Shown: piece by piece, positions 35,222-44,274 of the stretch | How positions within the stretch are numbered: position 1 is the stretch's first letter | How the letters are laid out: the number at the start of each line of letters is the position of its first letter | Origin: an uncultured Oscillospiraceae bacterium | Lineage (GTDB): Bacteria; Bacillota; Clostridia; Oscillospirales; Oscillospiraceae | Length of the DNA stretch: 64,000 nucleotides | Reading direction: 5' to 3' | NCBI GenBank assembly: GCA_947630375.1 | Contig: CANRHH010000001.1 | Span: forward strand, 62,001-126,000 | Notes under the pieces: model-generated | What the model was told of the DNA's origin: nothing | The model's input: only the letters and a program-made list of their open reading frames with translations | The model's database searches: none | Program-made: the position numbers and the translations under genes

Positions 35222-35929
35222 TTATTTGTTTTTGTTGAGGAGCACCGTGTCCCGCTCCCCGGTCCGCAGATCCAGCATCTGCACGAAGAGGGACACTTTG
35301 TTGTCCTCGTTCAGGCTCTCCCACAGCTCCTCCGCCCAGCTTCGGGCGTTCGGCGCGGTCAGGGCCACGGGCTTCGGCTCTCCCCGGAAGGAGGGCAGGG
35401 GCTCCCCGTCCCCCTCATAGGTGGAGAGGAAGTGGCCCAGGCCGGCCTGGGGGGCCTCGTACTCATAAAAATACCGGCAGCAGCAGGCGCTGTCCCCCTC
35501 CAGGCTCTTGAGAATGGAGAGGCGGTAACTCCCGTCGGGGGCCGCCAGGCCGGAGATGCGGGGGGTCCAGTTGGGTCCGTCCGGCTCAAAGCAGCGGGTC
35601 CGCAGGGCGCTTTCAAAGCTGCCGCCGGAGAGCAGCGCGTCCCGGATCGTGTCCGTCTGGTCCCCGTTGGTGACGACAGTGGTCCCGTCCGGCAGGATCC
35701 GGACCGGGTGGTAGATGATCAGAGAGGGGTCGGTCATCCTGCTCTCGTCAAAGGCTTTGGTCCGGATGCCGTCCGGCGTCGCCTCAAAGACCCGGTTCCG
35801 GCTGTTGACGCTGCGCCCCATGATGAAATAGGCCACGGCGGTCTTCGCTCCGTCCCCGCTGCGGCCCAGGACGATGCCCCGGCCGGGATAGGGATTGCCC
35901 TTCAAAAGGGCGCTGAGATCGTAGGTCAT
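35222..35929 (-). CDS. purO: IMP cyclohydrolase, PurO type
   Basis: 235 residues. The sequence YPGRGIVLGRSGDG, VAYFIMGRSVNSRNRVF and LIIYHPVRI matches the PurO-like IMP cyclohydrolase family, first described in methanogens, which closes the purine ring of FAICAR without the bifunctional PurH. The ATG at 35929 overlaps the purN stop as ATGA and has GGAGG 8 bases upstream; an upstream in-frame start at 36025 is rejected. Together with the stand-alone transformylase it completes the last two steps of IMP synthesis. Recognition is by motif memory and a database search would settle it. Confidence 0.85.
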   Translation of the reverse strand: MTYDLSALLKGNPYPGRGIVLGRSGDGAKTAVAYFIMGRSVNSRNRVFEATPDGIRTKAFDESRMTDPSLIIYHPVRILPDGTTVVTNGDQTDTIRDALLSGGSFESALRTRCFEPDGPNWTPRISGLAAPDGSYRLSILKSLEGDSACCCRYFYEYEAPQAGLGHFLSTYEGDGEPLPSFRGEPKPVALTAPNARSWAEELWESLNEDNKVSLFVQMLDLRTGERDTVLLNKNK

Positions 35930-36576
35930 GGTTCTTTCCCTCCGTCGTCTATCGTTACAAGGCGGCCTTCCACATGCAGCCGCCCCTGGCAGAACAGGGC
36001 CACCGCCCTGGGCAGGAGCTTCCACTCCGCCTGCTCCATCACCCGGCGCTGCAGCAGCTCCGGCGTGTCCCCCGGCAGCACCTCCACCGCCTTTTGCAGC
36101 ACCACCGGGCCGCCGTCCGGCTCCTCGGTGACAAAGTGGACCGTGGCCCCGGTGACCTTCACCCCGTAGGCCAGGGCCCTCTCATGGACGCGGAGCCCAT
36201 AGGCCCCCGCGCCGCAGAAGGAGGGGATCAGGGCCGGATGGACGTTCAAAATGGCGTTGGGGTAGGCGGAGACGATCTCCTCCGTGAGGATGTGCATAAA
36301 TCCGGCCAGCACCACCAGCCGGATGTCCAGCCGGCGCAGCAGCTCCGTCAAGGCATGGGTATAAGCGGCGCTGTCCGGATAGTCTCTCCGGGGCAGTACA
36401 TGGGCGGGGATCCCCGCCCCGGCGGCCCGCTGAAGGGCATAGGCGTCGGACCGGGAGGCGATGACGGCGGCCAGTTCCCCGCCGCCCAGCTCGCCCAGGT
36501 CTCTCGCGTCGATCAGGGCCTGGAGATTGGTCCCCCCGCCGGAGACCAGCACGGCAATCCGGCAGGGCTTCAGCAC
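35926..36576 (-). CDS. purN: Phosphoribosylglycinamide formyltransferase
   Basis: 216 residues: step 3, using 10-formyl-[21 protein letters not shown] is the N-terminal signature. [35 protein letters not shown] holds the catalytic Asn-His, and [18 protein letters not shown] has the catalytic-site Asp region. GTG at 36576 overlaps the purM stop by 7 bases, and the purN stop overlaps the PurO start by an ATGA, so the genes are translationally coupled. Confidence 0.96.
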   Translation of the reverse strand: MLKPCRIAVLVSGGGTNLQALIDARDLGELGGGELAAVIASRSDAYALQRAAGAGIPAHVLPRRDYPDSAAYTHALTELLRRLDIRLVVLAGFMHILTEEIVSAYPNAILNVHPALIPSFCGAGAYGLRVHERALAYGVKVTGATVHFVTEEPDGGPVVLQKAVEVLPGDTPELLQRRVMEQAEWKLLPRAVALFCQGRLHVEGRLVTIDDGGKEP

Positions 36577-37610
36577 AGCAGCACCTTATCCTCTCCGGAG
36601 ACGATCTCGCCCATCACATAGGCGGCCTCCCCGTTGGCCCGGAGCAGCTCCAGCGCCCGGTCCGCGTCCTCTTTGGACACCACTACACTCATGCCCACGC
36701 CCATATTGAAGGTGTTGAACATGTCCCGCTCCGGGATGTCCCCGGCCCGGGCGATCAGGTCAAAGAGGGGCGGGGTCCGGAGGGCGGCTTTGTCGATCTT
36801 GGCGCAGAGCCCGTCGGGGATGCTGCGGGGGATATTCTCATAAAAGCCGCCGCCGGTGATGTGGGAAATGCCCTTGACCTGTACCTGGTCCAGGAGGGCC
36901 AGCACAGGCTTTACATAGATCTTCGTAGGCTCCAGCAGGGCCTCGCCTAAGCTCCGGCCCTCTAAAGCCTCCAAGGGGCTGCGCAGGTCGGCCCGCTCCA
37001 CATCGAAGACCCGGCGCACCAGAGAGAAGCCGTTGGAGTGGACCCCGCTGGAGGGCAGGGCCAGCACCGCGTCGCCGGGGGTCATGGTCCGGTTGTCCAG
37101 AATTTTGCTCTTGTCCACGATGCCCACGGCAAAACCCGCTAAATCATATTCATCCGCCGGGTAAAAGCCGGGCATCTCGGCGGTCTCCCCGCCGATCAGG
37201 GCCGCCCCGGCCCGGACGCAGCCCTCCGCCACGCCGGAGACCACGGCGGCGATCCGCTCCGGGATGTTCTTGCCGCAGGCGATATAGTCCAGGAAAAACA
37301 GGGGCGTGGCGCCGCAGCAGATGATATCGTTGACGCACATGGCCACACAGTCGATGCCCACCGTGTCGTGCTTGTCCAGCAGGAAGGCCAGCTTCAGCTT
37401 GGTGCCCACCCCATCGGTGCCGGAGACCAGGCAGGGCTGGCTCATGCCGCTCAGGTCCGGCGCGAACAGGCCGCCGAAGCCCCCGATATCGGAGATCACG
37501 CCGGGGGTCAGGGTGCGCTGCACGTGCCGCTTCATCAGCTCCACCGCCTTATACCCGGCGGTGATATCCACGCCGGCGGCGGCGTAGGAGGCAGAGGTAC
37601 TCTCGCTCAT
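36570..37610 (-). CDS. purM: Phosphoribosylformylglycinamidine cyclo-ligase (AIR synthetase)
   Basis: 346 residues: step 5, ATP-dependent closure of the imidazole ring. [47 protein letters not shown] and [17 protein letters not shown] are PurM signatures, and [13 protein letters not shown] is the C-terminal domain motif. It belongs to the same ATP-binding superfamily as PurL. It is 61 bases downstream of purF, with no clear Shine-Dalgarno. Confidence 0.97.
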   Translation of the reverse strand: MSESTSASYAAAGVDITAGYKAVELMKRHVQRTLTPGVISDIGGFGGLFAPDLSGMSQPCLVSGTDGVGTKLKLAFLLDKHDTVGIDCVAMCVNDIICCGATPLFFLDYIACGKNIPERIAAVVSGVAEGCVRAGAALIGGETAEMPGFYPADEYDLAGFAVGIVDKSKILDNRTMTPGDAVLALPSSGVHSNGFSLVRRVFDVERADLRSPLEALEGRSLGEALLEPTKIYVKPVLALLDQVQVKGISHITGGGFYENIPRSIPDGLCAKIDKAALRTPPLFDLIARAGDIPERDMFNTFNMGVGMSVVVSKEDADRALELLRANGEAAYVMGEIVSGEDKVLLC

Positions 37611-37671
37611 GTGTCGATCTCGCTTTCAAATCAGTATTTTCCCGGCTGTTTCGGGAAGGTCCCCACCGCTC

Positions 37672-39096
37672 TTATTCTTTTCCGTTCCAGCAGTATGTGC
37701 AGATCTTCTCCCGGTCGATGCCGATGGCCTCCAGCAGGCCGTCCAGGGACTGGTAGCCCAGGGAGTCAAAGCCCAGGCTCTCCCGGATGGATTTCAGCAG
37801 GCACTGGCCCCGCTGGGTGTGAACGTCCGCGTATTCGTCCAGGTGCCGCTGGCCCTCGGCCCCCTCCAGCTCCTGGACCGTCTTGCGGGCGATGAGCTCC
37901 ATGGCAGAGTTGCTGCGGGAGAAGTTCAGAAACTTACAGCCGTACATAATGGGCGGGCAGGCGGAGCGCATATGGACCTCTTTGGCGCCGCTGGCGTACA
38001 GAAATTCCACCGTCTCCCGCAGCTGGGTGCCCCGGACGATGGAGTCGTCCACGAACAGCAGCTTTTTGCCCTGGATCAGCTCCGGCACCGGGATCTGCTT
38101 CATCTTGGCCACCTGGTTGCGGACCTCCTGGTTTTCCGGCATAAAGGACCGGGGCCAGGTGGGGGTATATTTCACGAAGGGCCGGGCAAAGGGCTTGCCG
38201 CTCTCGTTGGCATAGCCGATGGCGTGGGGCACGCCGGAATCCGGCACCCCGGCCACGTAGTCCACATCCGGCAGACTCCCCCGTTTTGCCTCGTCCCGGG
38301 CCATGATGCGGCCGTTCCGGTTGCGCATGACCTCCACATTGATCCCCTCATAGTTGGAGTTGGGGTAGCCGTAGTAGGTCCAGAGGAAGGCGCAGATCTT
38401 CATGTCCTTCCCCGCCGGGGACAGCACCTCCATCCCCTCCGCCGTGAGCCTGACGATCTCCCGGGGCCCCAGGCTGTAGGCGTCCTCATAGCCCAGCTTG
38501 TGGTAGGCAAAGGACTCGAAGGACACGCAGGTCCCCTCCGCCTTCTGCCCCACCAGCACCGGCAGACGGCCCAGCCGGTCCCGGGCCGCGATGATCTCCC
38601 CCTGTTCGGTGAGGATCAGCAGGGTCAGGGAGCCGTCGATCAGCTCCTGGGCCCGGAGGATCCCCTCCACTAAGGTCTCCCCCTGGTTGATCAGGGCGGC
38701 CACCAGCTCGGTGGCGTTGACCTTGCCGGAGCTCATGGCCATAAAGTGGTTGCCCCCCTGGGCGAAATGCCGCTGCACCAGCTCGTCGGCGTTGTTGATG
38801 ATGCCCACGGTGGTGATGCCATAGACCCCTAAATGGGAGCGGACCAGCAGAGGCTGCGGGTCCGTATCGCTGATGCAGCCGATGCCGGAGCAGCCGTGAA
38901 AGTCCTGGATGTCCCGCTCAAATTTGGTGCGGAAGGGGGTGTTCTCGATGGAGTGGATCTGCCGCTGGAACCCGCTGTTCCGGTCGTGGATGATCATGCC
39001 GCCCCGGCGGGTCCCCAGATGGGAGTGATAGTCTACGCCGAAAAAGATATCCAGCGTTACGTCCTGCTTGGAGACAGCGCCAAAAAATCCTCCCAT
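37672..39096 (-). CDS. purF: Amidophosphoribosyltransferase (PurF) lacking the N-terminal Cys nucleophile
   Basis: 474 residues: step 1, PRPP to phosphoribosylamine. The PRPP-binding loop KLLFVDDSIVRGTQ and the PDSGVPHAIGYANESGKPF, FVKY regions are clear, and a glutaminase-like domain occupies the N-terminus. The family normally starts, after processing, with Cys as glutaminase nucleophile (CGVFGI). Here the protein begins MGGFFGAVSK, with Gly at that place and no nearby Cys. Similar proteins occur in other anaerobes by my memory. It may use ammonia or another nucleophile. It lies 3 bases after purC in the operon. Confidence 0.92.
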   Translation of the reverse strand: MGGFFGAVSKQDVTLDIFFGVDYHSHLGTRRGGMIIHDRNSGFQRQIHSIENTPFRTKFERDIQDFHGCSGIGCISDTDPQPLLVRSHLGVYGITTVGIINNADELVQRHFAQGGNHFMAMSSGKVNATELVAALINQGETLVEGILRAQELIDGSLTLLILTEQGEIIAARDRLGRLPVLVGQKAEGTCVSFESFAYHKLGYEDAYSLGPREIVRLTAEGMEVLSPAGKDMKICAFLWTYYGYPNSNYEGINVEVMRNRNGRIMARDEAKRGSLPDVDYVAGVPDSGVPHAIGYANESGKPFARPFVKYTPTWPRSFMPENQEVRNQVAKMKQIPVPELIQGKKLLFVDDSIVRGTQLRETVEFLYASGAKEVHMRSACPPIMYGCKFLNFSRSNSAMELIARKTVQELEGAEGQRHLDEYADVHTQRGQCLLKSIRESLGFDSLGYQSLDGLLEAIGIDREKICTYCWNGKE

Positions 39097-39099
39097 GCC

Positions 39100-39810
39100 T
39101 TACTCTCCGAACACCCGGCGCATCATCTCCTGATACGCCTCCTCCACGTTGCCCAGATCCCGGCGGAACCGGTCCTTGTCCAGCTTCTCGCCGGTCTTGG
39201 CGTCCCAGAAGCGGCAGGTGTCGGGGCTGATCTCGTCAGCCAGCACAAGGCTGCCGTCGGGCAGGCGGCCGAACTCTAACTTGAAGTCGATCAGGCGCAC
39301 GCCGCAGGAGGCGAAGAAAGCCTTCAGCTCCTCGTTGACCTTCAGGGCCATGGCCTTGATGCAGGCGATCTCCTCCTTGGTGGCCAGCTTCAGGGCCAAG
39401 GCGTGGGAGGTGTTGAGCAGGGGGTCGTGCAGCTCGTCGTTTTTATAGGAGAACTCGAAGGTGGGCTCATCAAAGACGATGCCCTCCTCCACCCCGTAGC
39501 GCTTGGCGAAGGAGCCGGCGGAAACGTTGCGCACGATGACCTCCAAAGGCACGATCTGCACCTTCTTCACCAGGGTCTCCCGGTCGTTGAGCTCCTCCAC
39601 GAAGTGGGTGGGGACGCCGGCCTCGGCCAGCCTCTTCATCAGAAAGTTGCTCATGCGGTTGTTCACCGCGCCCTTGCCCCGGATGGTGCCCTTCTTGGTG
39701 CCGTCAAAGGCGGTGGCGTCGTCCTTATAGGAGACGATCACCAGGTTCGGATCCTCGGTGGCATAGACCTTCTTGGCCTTGCCCTCATAAAGCTGTACGG
39801 TTTTTTCCAC
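39100..39810 (-). CDS. purC: SAICAR synthetase
   Basis: 236 residues: step 7, ATP-dependent ligation of CAIR and aspartate. [63 protein letters not shown] and [15 protein letters not shown] are the classical motifs in order. The length is the standard short bacterial form. The gap to purE is only 22 bases. Confidence 0.97.
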   Translation of the reverse strand: MEKTVQLYEGKAKKVYATEDPNLVIVSYKDDATAFDGTKKGTIRGKGAVNNRMSNFLMKRLAEAGVPTHFVEELNDRETLVKKVQIVPLEVIVRNVSAGSFAKRYGVEEGIVFDEPTFEFSYKNDELHDPLLNTSHALALKLATKEEIACIKAMALKVNEELKAFFASCGVRLIDFKLEFGRLPDGSLVLADEISPDTCRFWDAKTGEKLDKDRFRRDLGNVEEAYQEMMRRVFGE

Positions 39811-39832
39811 GGTTTTTTCCTCCCTTATGCTC

Positions 39833-40324
39833 TCAGTGTACCGTCTCTTGCAGCGCCGCGTCCGCGGCCAGGGCCTTCTGCCGGTCGGCCTCCCGGCGCG
39901 CCGCCAATTTTTCCGCCAGGGCTTCGTCCTCCACGGCCAGGATCTCCACCGCCAGCAGGGCGGCGTTGGCGGCGCCGTCGATCCCCACGGTGGCCACGGG
40001 GATGCCCGAGGGCATCTGCACCGTAGACAGCAGCGCGTCCATCCCGTCCAGGCTCCCGGCCTTGATGGGGATGCCGATGACGGGCAGGGTGGTAGCGGCG
40101 GCCAGGGCCCCGGCCAGGTGGGCCGCCATCCCGGCGGCGGCGATCAGCACCCCGTAGCCCGCCTCCCGGGCGGAGGCAGCAAACTGCCGGGCCTCCAGCG
40201 GCGTCCGGTGGGCAGAAAAAACATGGGCCTGGGCAGGCACGCCAAACGCGGCCAATGTGTCCAGGGCCTTTTGCACGGTGGGCAGGTCGTTGGCGCTGCC
40301 CATGACGACGGCGACTTTCTTCAT
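39833..40324 (-). CDS. purE: Phosphoribosylaminoimidazole carboxylase, PurE
   Basis: 163 residues: step 6, making [53 protein letters not shown] and [19 protein letters not shown] are PurE motifs. Class I PurE needs PurK, which is not in this window; class II carboxylates AIR directly. The class cannot be decided from these motifs alone. The ATG at 40324 is chosen because AAAGGA lies 8 bases upstream; an earlier start at 40375 is within the AT-rich leader. It is the first gene of the purine operon, behind a ZTP riboswitch. Confidence 0.95.
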   Translation of the reverse strand: MKKVAVVMGSANDLPTVQKALDTLAAFGVPAQAHVFSAHRTPLEARQFAASAREAGYGVLIAAAGMAAHLAGALAAATTLPVIGIPIKAGSLDGMDALLSTVQMPSGIPVATVGIDGAANAALLAVEILAVEDEALAEKLAARREADRQKALAADAALQETVH

Positions 40325-40373
40325 AACAAGTCCTTTCCTTGTCTCATGATTTTCTTCCGGCCTGAGTTTCCGC

Positions 40374-40412
40374 AAAAATTTTTATAAAATGAAAAATGGG
40401 CGCGCCCATCCC
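40374..40412 (-). terminator. Riboswitch-linked terminator upstream of purE
   Basis: The palindrome atgggcgcgcccat (40396-40409) is followed on the minus strand by TTTTCATTTTATAAAAATTTTT, between the ZTP aptamer and the purE start. Its GCCCA arm can alternatively pair with the TGGGC that ends the aptamer. This fits an on-switch in which ligand binding prevents terminator formation. Confidence 0.7.
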
Positions 40413-40426
40413 GCGTTGGCGGAAAA

Positions 40427-40530
40427 GGCTGCCCAGACGGCCGGCAGGGGGCGCTGTCCAAAGCGCCGCCCTCGACCCCGTCCGTTCCCTTGTGGTGCTC
40501 CACGTCTTCCGTCAGTTGCGGATGGGGATC
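40427..40530 (-). promoter_or_regulatory. ZTP/ZMP riboswitch (pfl motif) controlling the purine operon
   Basis: On the minus strand the conserved features appear in order: CAACTGACGG; GACGTGG, AGCA, CCAC (P2 hairpin); AAGGGAACGGAC; a variable GC hairpin (GGGCGGCGCT...AGCGCCCC); and CCGTCTGGGCAG, the 3' signature of the pfl motif. It lies about 100 bases ahead of purE with a terminator between. ZTP riboswitches sense the AICAR nucleotides that build up when one-carbon units are short, which fits an operon needing 10-formyl-THF. Confidence 0.85.
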
Positions 40531-40583
40531 ATCTCATTTCGCTGATAGCCTATCATTTTCCAGGGAAATAAGCAAGATGGAAA

Positions 40584-40611
40584 ATTGTATGAATCGCGTC
40601 AGGTTTTCCAA
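40584..40611 (-). promoter_or_regulatory. Purine operon promoter
   Basis: TTGGAA (plus 40606-40611) and TACAAT (plus 40584-40589) are 16 bases apart, upstream of the ZTP aptamer. A weaker alternative pair (TTGCTT...TAGGCT, 17 bases) lies slightly downstream. Confidence 0.55.
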
Positions 40612-40649
40612 CTAAAATTTGATAAATCATCTGTTTTTCAGCTCCTCTC

Positions 40650-40678
40650 TTGACATTTTTGTCCATCTGTGACATAGT
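40650..40678 (+). promoter_or_regulatory. guaB promoter
   Basis: TTGACA and CATAGT are 17 bases apart on the plus strand, about 105 bases before guaB. The leader between has two short GC hairpins (gcgcgg...ccgcgc and ccgcgg...ccgcgg) and an AAAGGAGG 12 bases before the ATG. Confidence 0.55.
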
Positions 40679-40782
40679 GGGCAAAAGCAAAAAAGCGCGG
40701 ACGCCCGCGCGAAACGGTTTTCAGCGGTCCGCGGCTCCCGCGGCCCCCTGACCGGATCTGATAAAGGAGGAACAAGCTGCTT

Positions 40783-42294
40783 ATGGCCACCTATTATTCC
40801 GAGCCTTCCCGCACCTTCAGCGAGTATCTGCTCATTCCCGGCTACACCTCCCCCGACTGCATCCCCGCCAACGTCTCCCTGCGCACGCCTCTGGTGAAAT
40901 TCCGCAAGGGGCAGGAGGAATGCCCGATCCAGCTGCGCATCCCCCTGACCTCCGCCATCATGCAGTCCGTCTCCAACGACACGCTGGCCGTGGCGCTGGC
41001 CCGGCAGGGGGGCCTGTCCTTTATCTACGGCTCCCAGTCCGTGGAGGACGAGGCGGCCATGGTGGCCCGGGTCAAGGGCTACAAGGCCGGCTTTGTGACC
41101 AGCGATTCCAACCTCTCCCCCGACGCTGCGCTCCGGGACGTGCTGGCGCTGAAGGAGCGCAACGGGCACTCCACCGTGGCCGTCACCGAGGACGGCACCG
41201 CCCAGGGCAAGCTTTTGGGCATCGTCACCAGCCGGGATTACCGGGTCAGCCGGATGGACCCCTCGGTGCCGGTGCGGGCGTTCATGACCCCCTTGGAGCG
41301 GCTGATCACCGCCCCCGAGGGCACCACGCTGAAAGAGGCCAACGACATCATCTGGGACCACAAGCTCAACTCCCTGCCCATCGTCTCCGCCGACGGCCGG
41401 CTGCTGTACTTTGTCTTCCGCAAGGACTATGAGCAGCACAAGGAGAACCCGGACGAGCTGCTGGATGGCCAGAAGCGCTACATGGTAGGCGCCGGCATCA
41501 ACAGCCGGGACTACGCGGCGCGGGTCCCCGCGCTGGTAGAGGCCGGGGCGGACGTGCTGTGCATCGACTCCTCCGAGGGCTATTCCTGCTGGCAGGAACA
41601 GACCCTGGCCTGGATCCGGGAGCGCTACGGCGACCGCGTGAAGGTAGGCGCCGGGAACGTGGTGGACCGGGACGGGTTCCTGTTTCTGGCCCGGGCCGGG
41701 GCGGACTTTGTGAAGGTCGGCATCGGCGGCGGTTCCATCTGCATCACCCGGGAGACCAAGGGCATCGGCCGGGGCCAGGCCACGGCCCTGATCGAAGTGG
41801 CCAAGGCCCGGGACGAGTATTTTGCCGAGACCGGCGTGTACGTGCCCATCTGCTCCGACGGCGGCATCGTCCACGACTATCACATGACCTTGGCGCTGGC
41901 CATGGGGGCGGATTTCCTCATGCTGGGCCGGTATTTCGCCCGCTTTGACGAGAGTCCCACGGCCCGGGTCCTGGTCAACGGCCAGTACATGAAGGAGTAC
42001 TGGGGCGAGGGCAGCAACCGGGCCCGGAACTGGCAGCGCTACGATTTGGGCGGCAAGGCCGATCTGAGCTTTGAGGAGGGCGTGGACTCCTATGTGACCT
42101 ACGCCGGCCCTCTGAAGGACAACGTGGAAAAGAGCCTGTACAAGGTCAAATCCACCATGTGCAACTGCGGCGTCACCAGCATCCCCGACCTGCAGCAGAA
42201 CGCCCGGCTGACCCTGGTATCCGCCACCTCCATCGTGGAGGGCGGCTACCATGACGTGGTCCTCCGCGCCCGCAGCGGCCGGGAGAACGGATAA
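40783..42294 (+). CDS. guaB: IMP dehydrogenase
   Basis: 503 residues: oxidises IMP to XMP with NAD, first step to GMP. A TIM barrel carries two CBS domains (about residues 105-230; [13 protein letters not shown] is one). The catalytic loop reads [20 protein letters not shown] with the active-site Cys, a variant of GPGSICTTR known in a minority of bacterial IMPDHs and in Tritrichomonas. [26 protein letters not shown] is the phosphate-binding loop. It is divergent from the IMP-making operon, so the branch to GMP sits next to its supply. Confidence 0.95.
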   Translation: MATYYSEPSRTFSEYLLIPGYTSPDCIPANVSLRTPLVKFRKGQEECPIQLRIPLTSAIMQSVSNDTLAVALARQGGLSFIYGSQSVEDEAAMVARVKGYKAGFVTSDSNLSPDAALRDVLALKERNGHSTVAVTEDGTAQGKLLGIVTSRDYRVSRMDPSVPVRAFMTPLERLITAPEGTTLKEANDIIWDHKLNSLPIVSADGRLLYFVFRKDYEQHKENPDELLDGQKRYMVGAGINSRDYAARVPALVEAGADVLCIDSSEGYSCWQEQTLAWIRERYGDRVKVGAGNVVDRDGFLFLARAGADFVKVGIGGGSICITRETKGIGRGQATALIEVAKARDEYFAETGVYVPICSDGGIVHDYHMTLALAMGADFLMLGRYFARFDESPTARVLVNGQYMKEYWGEGSNRARNWQRYDLGGKADLSFEEGVDSYVTYAGPLKDNVEKSLYKVKSTMCNCGVTSIPDLQQNARLTLVSATSIVEGGYHDVVLRARSGRENG

Positions 42295-42297
42295 CGC

Positions 42298-42340
42298 AAG
42301 ACACGAAAAAAGCTCGCTTTTCAGCGAGCTTTTTTGTGTC
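42298..42340. terminator. Bidirectional terminator between guaB and the DegV gene
   Basis: An aaaaaagctcgc / gcgagctttttt stem with a 6-base loop and U-runs on both strands lies between the two convergent stop codons. Confidence 0.85.
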
Positions 42341-43222
42341 TTAGTTTTCGTAGCGCACGTCTTCCCCGGCGTGGAAGAACAGCGCCAGGGCCCCGGGCCC
42401 TACGTGGGAGCCGGTCACCGGCTCATACTCCACGTTCAGGATCTCCATAGGCGGCCGGTTTTTGCGGATCAGGCTCTCCAAATAGGCCGCGTCCTCCCGG
42501 CAGGCGGCCTGGGCGATGCCCACGATCTCCTTTTCCGGCTCCACCGCCAGCCGGTCATAGCGCTCGGCCAGGGCCTCGATGGCCCGCTTGCGGCCCCGCA
42601 GCTTGGCGAAAGCCACGATCTGCCCATTCTCGTTGCCCTTGAGCAGGGGCTTGATGTGCAAAACCGTGCCCACCACTGCGGACAGGTTGGACAGGCGGCC
42701 GCCCCGGCGCAGATGCATCAGATTGTCCACCGTAAAGACGTTGAACATGCAGCGCACATACTTTTCCAGGATCGCCGCCGCCTCGTCCGTCTCCAGGCCC
42801 TCGTCCCGCAGATCGGCGGCCTTGAGGGCCACGATGCCCTCCCCAAGGGAGGCGCCCTTGGTATCCACCACCCGGACCTTCCGCTCCGGATAGCTCTCCA
42901 TCAGCTCCGCCGCGGCGATGCCCGCCGAGTTGCAGGAGCCGCTGATCCCTGAGGACATGGACACAAAGATCACGTCCTGCCCCTGGGTCAGGTACGGCTC
43001 AAAGAAATCCGCGTACTGCTTCGGCGTCACCTGGGTGGTGGTCACCTGCACGCCGCTTCGGATCATGGCATAGTATTCCTCGCCGCTGAAGCTGGCCGTG
43101 TCCAGGCAGGTGTAGTCCTTCCCGTCGATGAAGTAATGGAAGGGGATGACCCGGATCTCCCGCTCCTTCAATCGAGCGGTGGGCACATTGCCGGAGGTAT
43201 CTGTCACAACCGTAAAGCTCAT
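42341..43222 (-). CDS. DegV-family fatty-acid-binding protein
   Basis: 293 residues. SFTVVTDTSGNVPTA, IRVIPFHYFIDGKDY, SGVQVTTTQVTP and VFVSMSSGISGSCNSA are DegV family signatures, and DNLMHLRRGGRLSNLSAVVGTVLHIKPLL is the conserved lipid-cavity segment. Family members bind a fatty acid; some (FakB) feed it to a fatty acid kinase, whose genes are not in this window. The ATG at 43222 is preferred, with GGAGAA 5 bases upstream; an open frame of 40 codons before it is not similar to the family. Confidence 0.9.
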   Translation of the reverse strand: MSFTVVTDTSGNVPTARLKEREIRVIPFHYFIDGKDYTCLDTASFSGEEYYAMIRSGVQVTTTQVTPKQYADFFEPYLTQGQDVIFVSMSSGISGSCNSAGIAAAELMESYPERKVRVVDTKGASLGEGIVALKAADLRDEGLETDEAAAILEKYVRCMFNVFTVDNLMHLRRGGRLSNLSAVVGTVLHIKPLLKGNENGQIVAFAKLRGRKRAIEALAERYDRLAVEPEKEIVGIAQAACREDAAYLESLIRKNRPPMEILNVEYEPVTGSHVGPGALALFFHAGEDVRYEN

Positions 43223-43602
43223 ATCGCTTCTCCATTCCGCCGCCCCAAGGCAGCCTTCTTCGGCCCGGCCCTCGATGCCGGGCCCGGCTTTTATTTTATT
43301 GTACCCCCGGCCGCCGGAAAAAGGCAAGCTACAGTCACGCACCGCTTCTATACCCCGGGTTTTTCCCGGGTAGAGTGACAGAAAAGGGATTCTACTGTGA
43401 GTAGAATCCTGAAAATCCGGGAATTTTCAAGCTTTTCTCCGCGCCCGGGAAAGAGGCTCTACCAGGCGGAGAGGAGGCGGGGCGCAGAGGTGTCCGCCGG
43501 ATGGCCGTTCTCGTGCTATCATAAAAACAGCAAAAGGGCGGCCCGGCAGGGAGGCTCCCCCGCCGTTTTCCGCCCCTTTCACCGCCGAAAGGAGATCTTT
43601 TT
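43223..43602. other. 380-base intergenic region with three hairpins
   Basis: Holds the DegV and hemolysin promoters (not confidently located) and three inverted repeats in a row: about 43353-43371 (CCCGGG, TTTTT loop), 43387-43409 (perfect 10-bp stem ggattctact / agtagaatcc, loop GTG) and 43412-43429 (gaaaat / attttc). The hairpins lack U tracts. No gene is evident on either strand. Confidence 0.5.
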
Positions 43603-44274
43603 ATGACACGCACCAAGTTATGCGACCGGCGTCTGCCGGATTACAGCCGGGAAGAAGAGCTTATGAACACGGGGACCCACGCTTTAGGCGCTCTGATGGG
43701 CGTGGCGGCGCTGGTCCTGTGCACCGTCAAGGCGGCGGGCACCGGCAGCGCCTGCACCGTGGCCGCGGTCTCGGTCTACGGCAGCTGCCTTATTTTGCTT
43801 TACGCCGTCTCCAGCATCTATCACGGCCTGCGCCCGGGCATGGCCAAAAAGGTGATGCAGGTGGTGGACCACTGCACCATTTACGCCCTCATCGCCGGCA
43901 GCTACACGGCCGTCACCCTGACGGCGCTGCGGCCCCTGTACCCGGCCCTGGGCTGGGGGCTGTTCGGCTTCCAGTGGGCGATGGCCTCTCTGGCCGTGAC
44001 CCTCACGGCCATCGACCTGGAGCGTACCCGAATCTTCTCCATGGTCTGCTACATTGCCATGGGCTGGGCGATCCTGCTGTTTCCGGGCCCGGCCATGACC
44101 GCCCTGGGCCCCCTGGGCTTCTGGCTGCTCTTCGCCGGAGGCGTGGCCTATACCGTCGGCTCGGTGCTCTATGGCCTCGGCGCCAAAAAGCGCTGGATGC
44201 ATTCGGTGTTCCACGTCTTCGTGGTCTTAGGCAGTTTTCTCCAGTTTTTGTCCATCTATCTCCGGGCCATCTGA
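43603..44274 (+). CDS. Hemolysin III family (PAQR-like) membrane protein
   Basis: 223 residues with seven hydrophobic segments. EELMNTGTHALGALMG at the N-terminus carries the first conserved His. AVSSIYHGLRPGMAKKVMQVVDHCTIYALIAGSYT carries the Ser-His-Asp-His motif of the family, and KRWMHSVFHVFVVLGSFLQF holds the last two His. These His/Asp residues bind zinc in eukaryotic PAQR receptors. In bacteria the proteins are linked to membrane lipid homeostasis or hemolysis. GAAAGGAGATC precedes the ATG by 6 bases. Its 3' end overlaps the convergent lipoprotein gene by 48 bases. Confidence 0.92.
   Translation: MTRTKLCDRRLPDYSREEELMNTGTHALGALMGVAALVLCTVKAAGTGSACTVAAVSVYGSCLILLYAVSSIYHGLRPGMAKKVMQVVDHCTIYALIAGSYTAVTLTALRPLYPALGWGLFGFQWAMASLAVTLTAIDLERTRIFSMVCYIAMGWAILLFPGPAMTALGPLGFWLLFAGGVAYTVGSVLYGLGAKKRWMHSVFHVFVVLGSFLQFLSIYLRAI

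Noticed and set aside
43353..43371. Rho-independent terminator
   Set aside because: The CCCGGG stem has TTTTT in its loop rather than after the stem, so it does not fit the terminator pattern.
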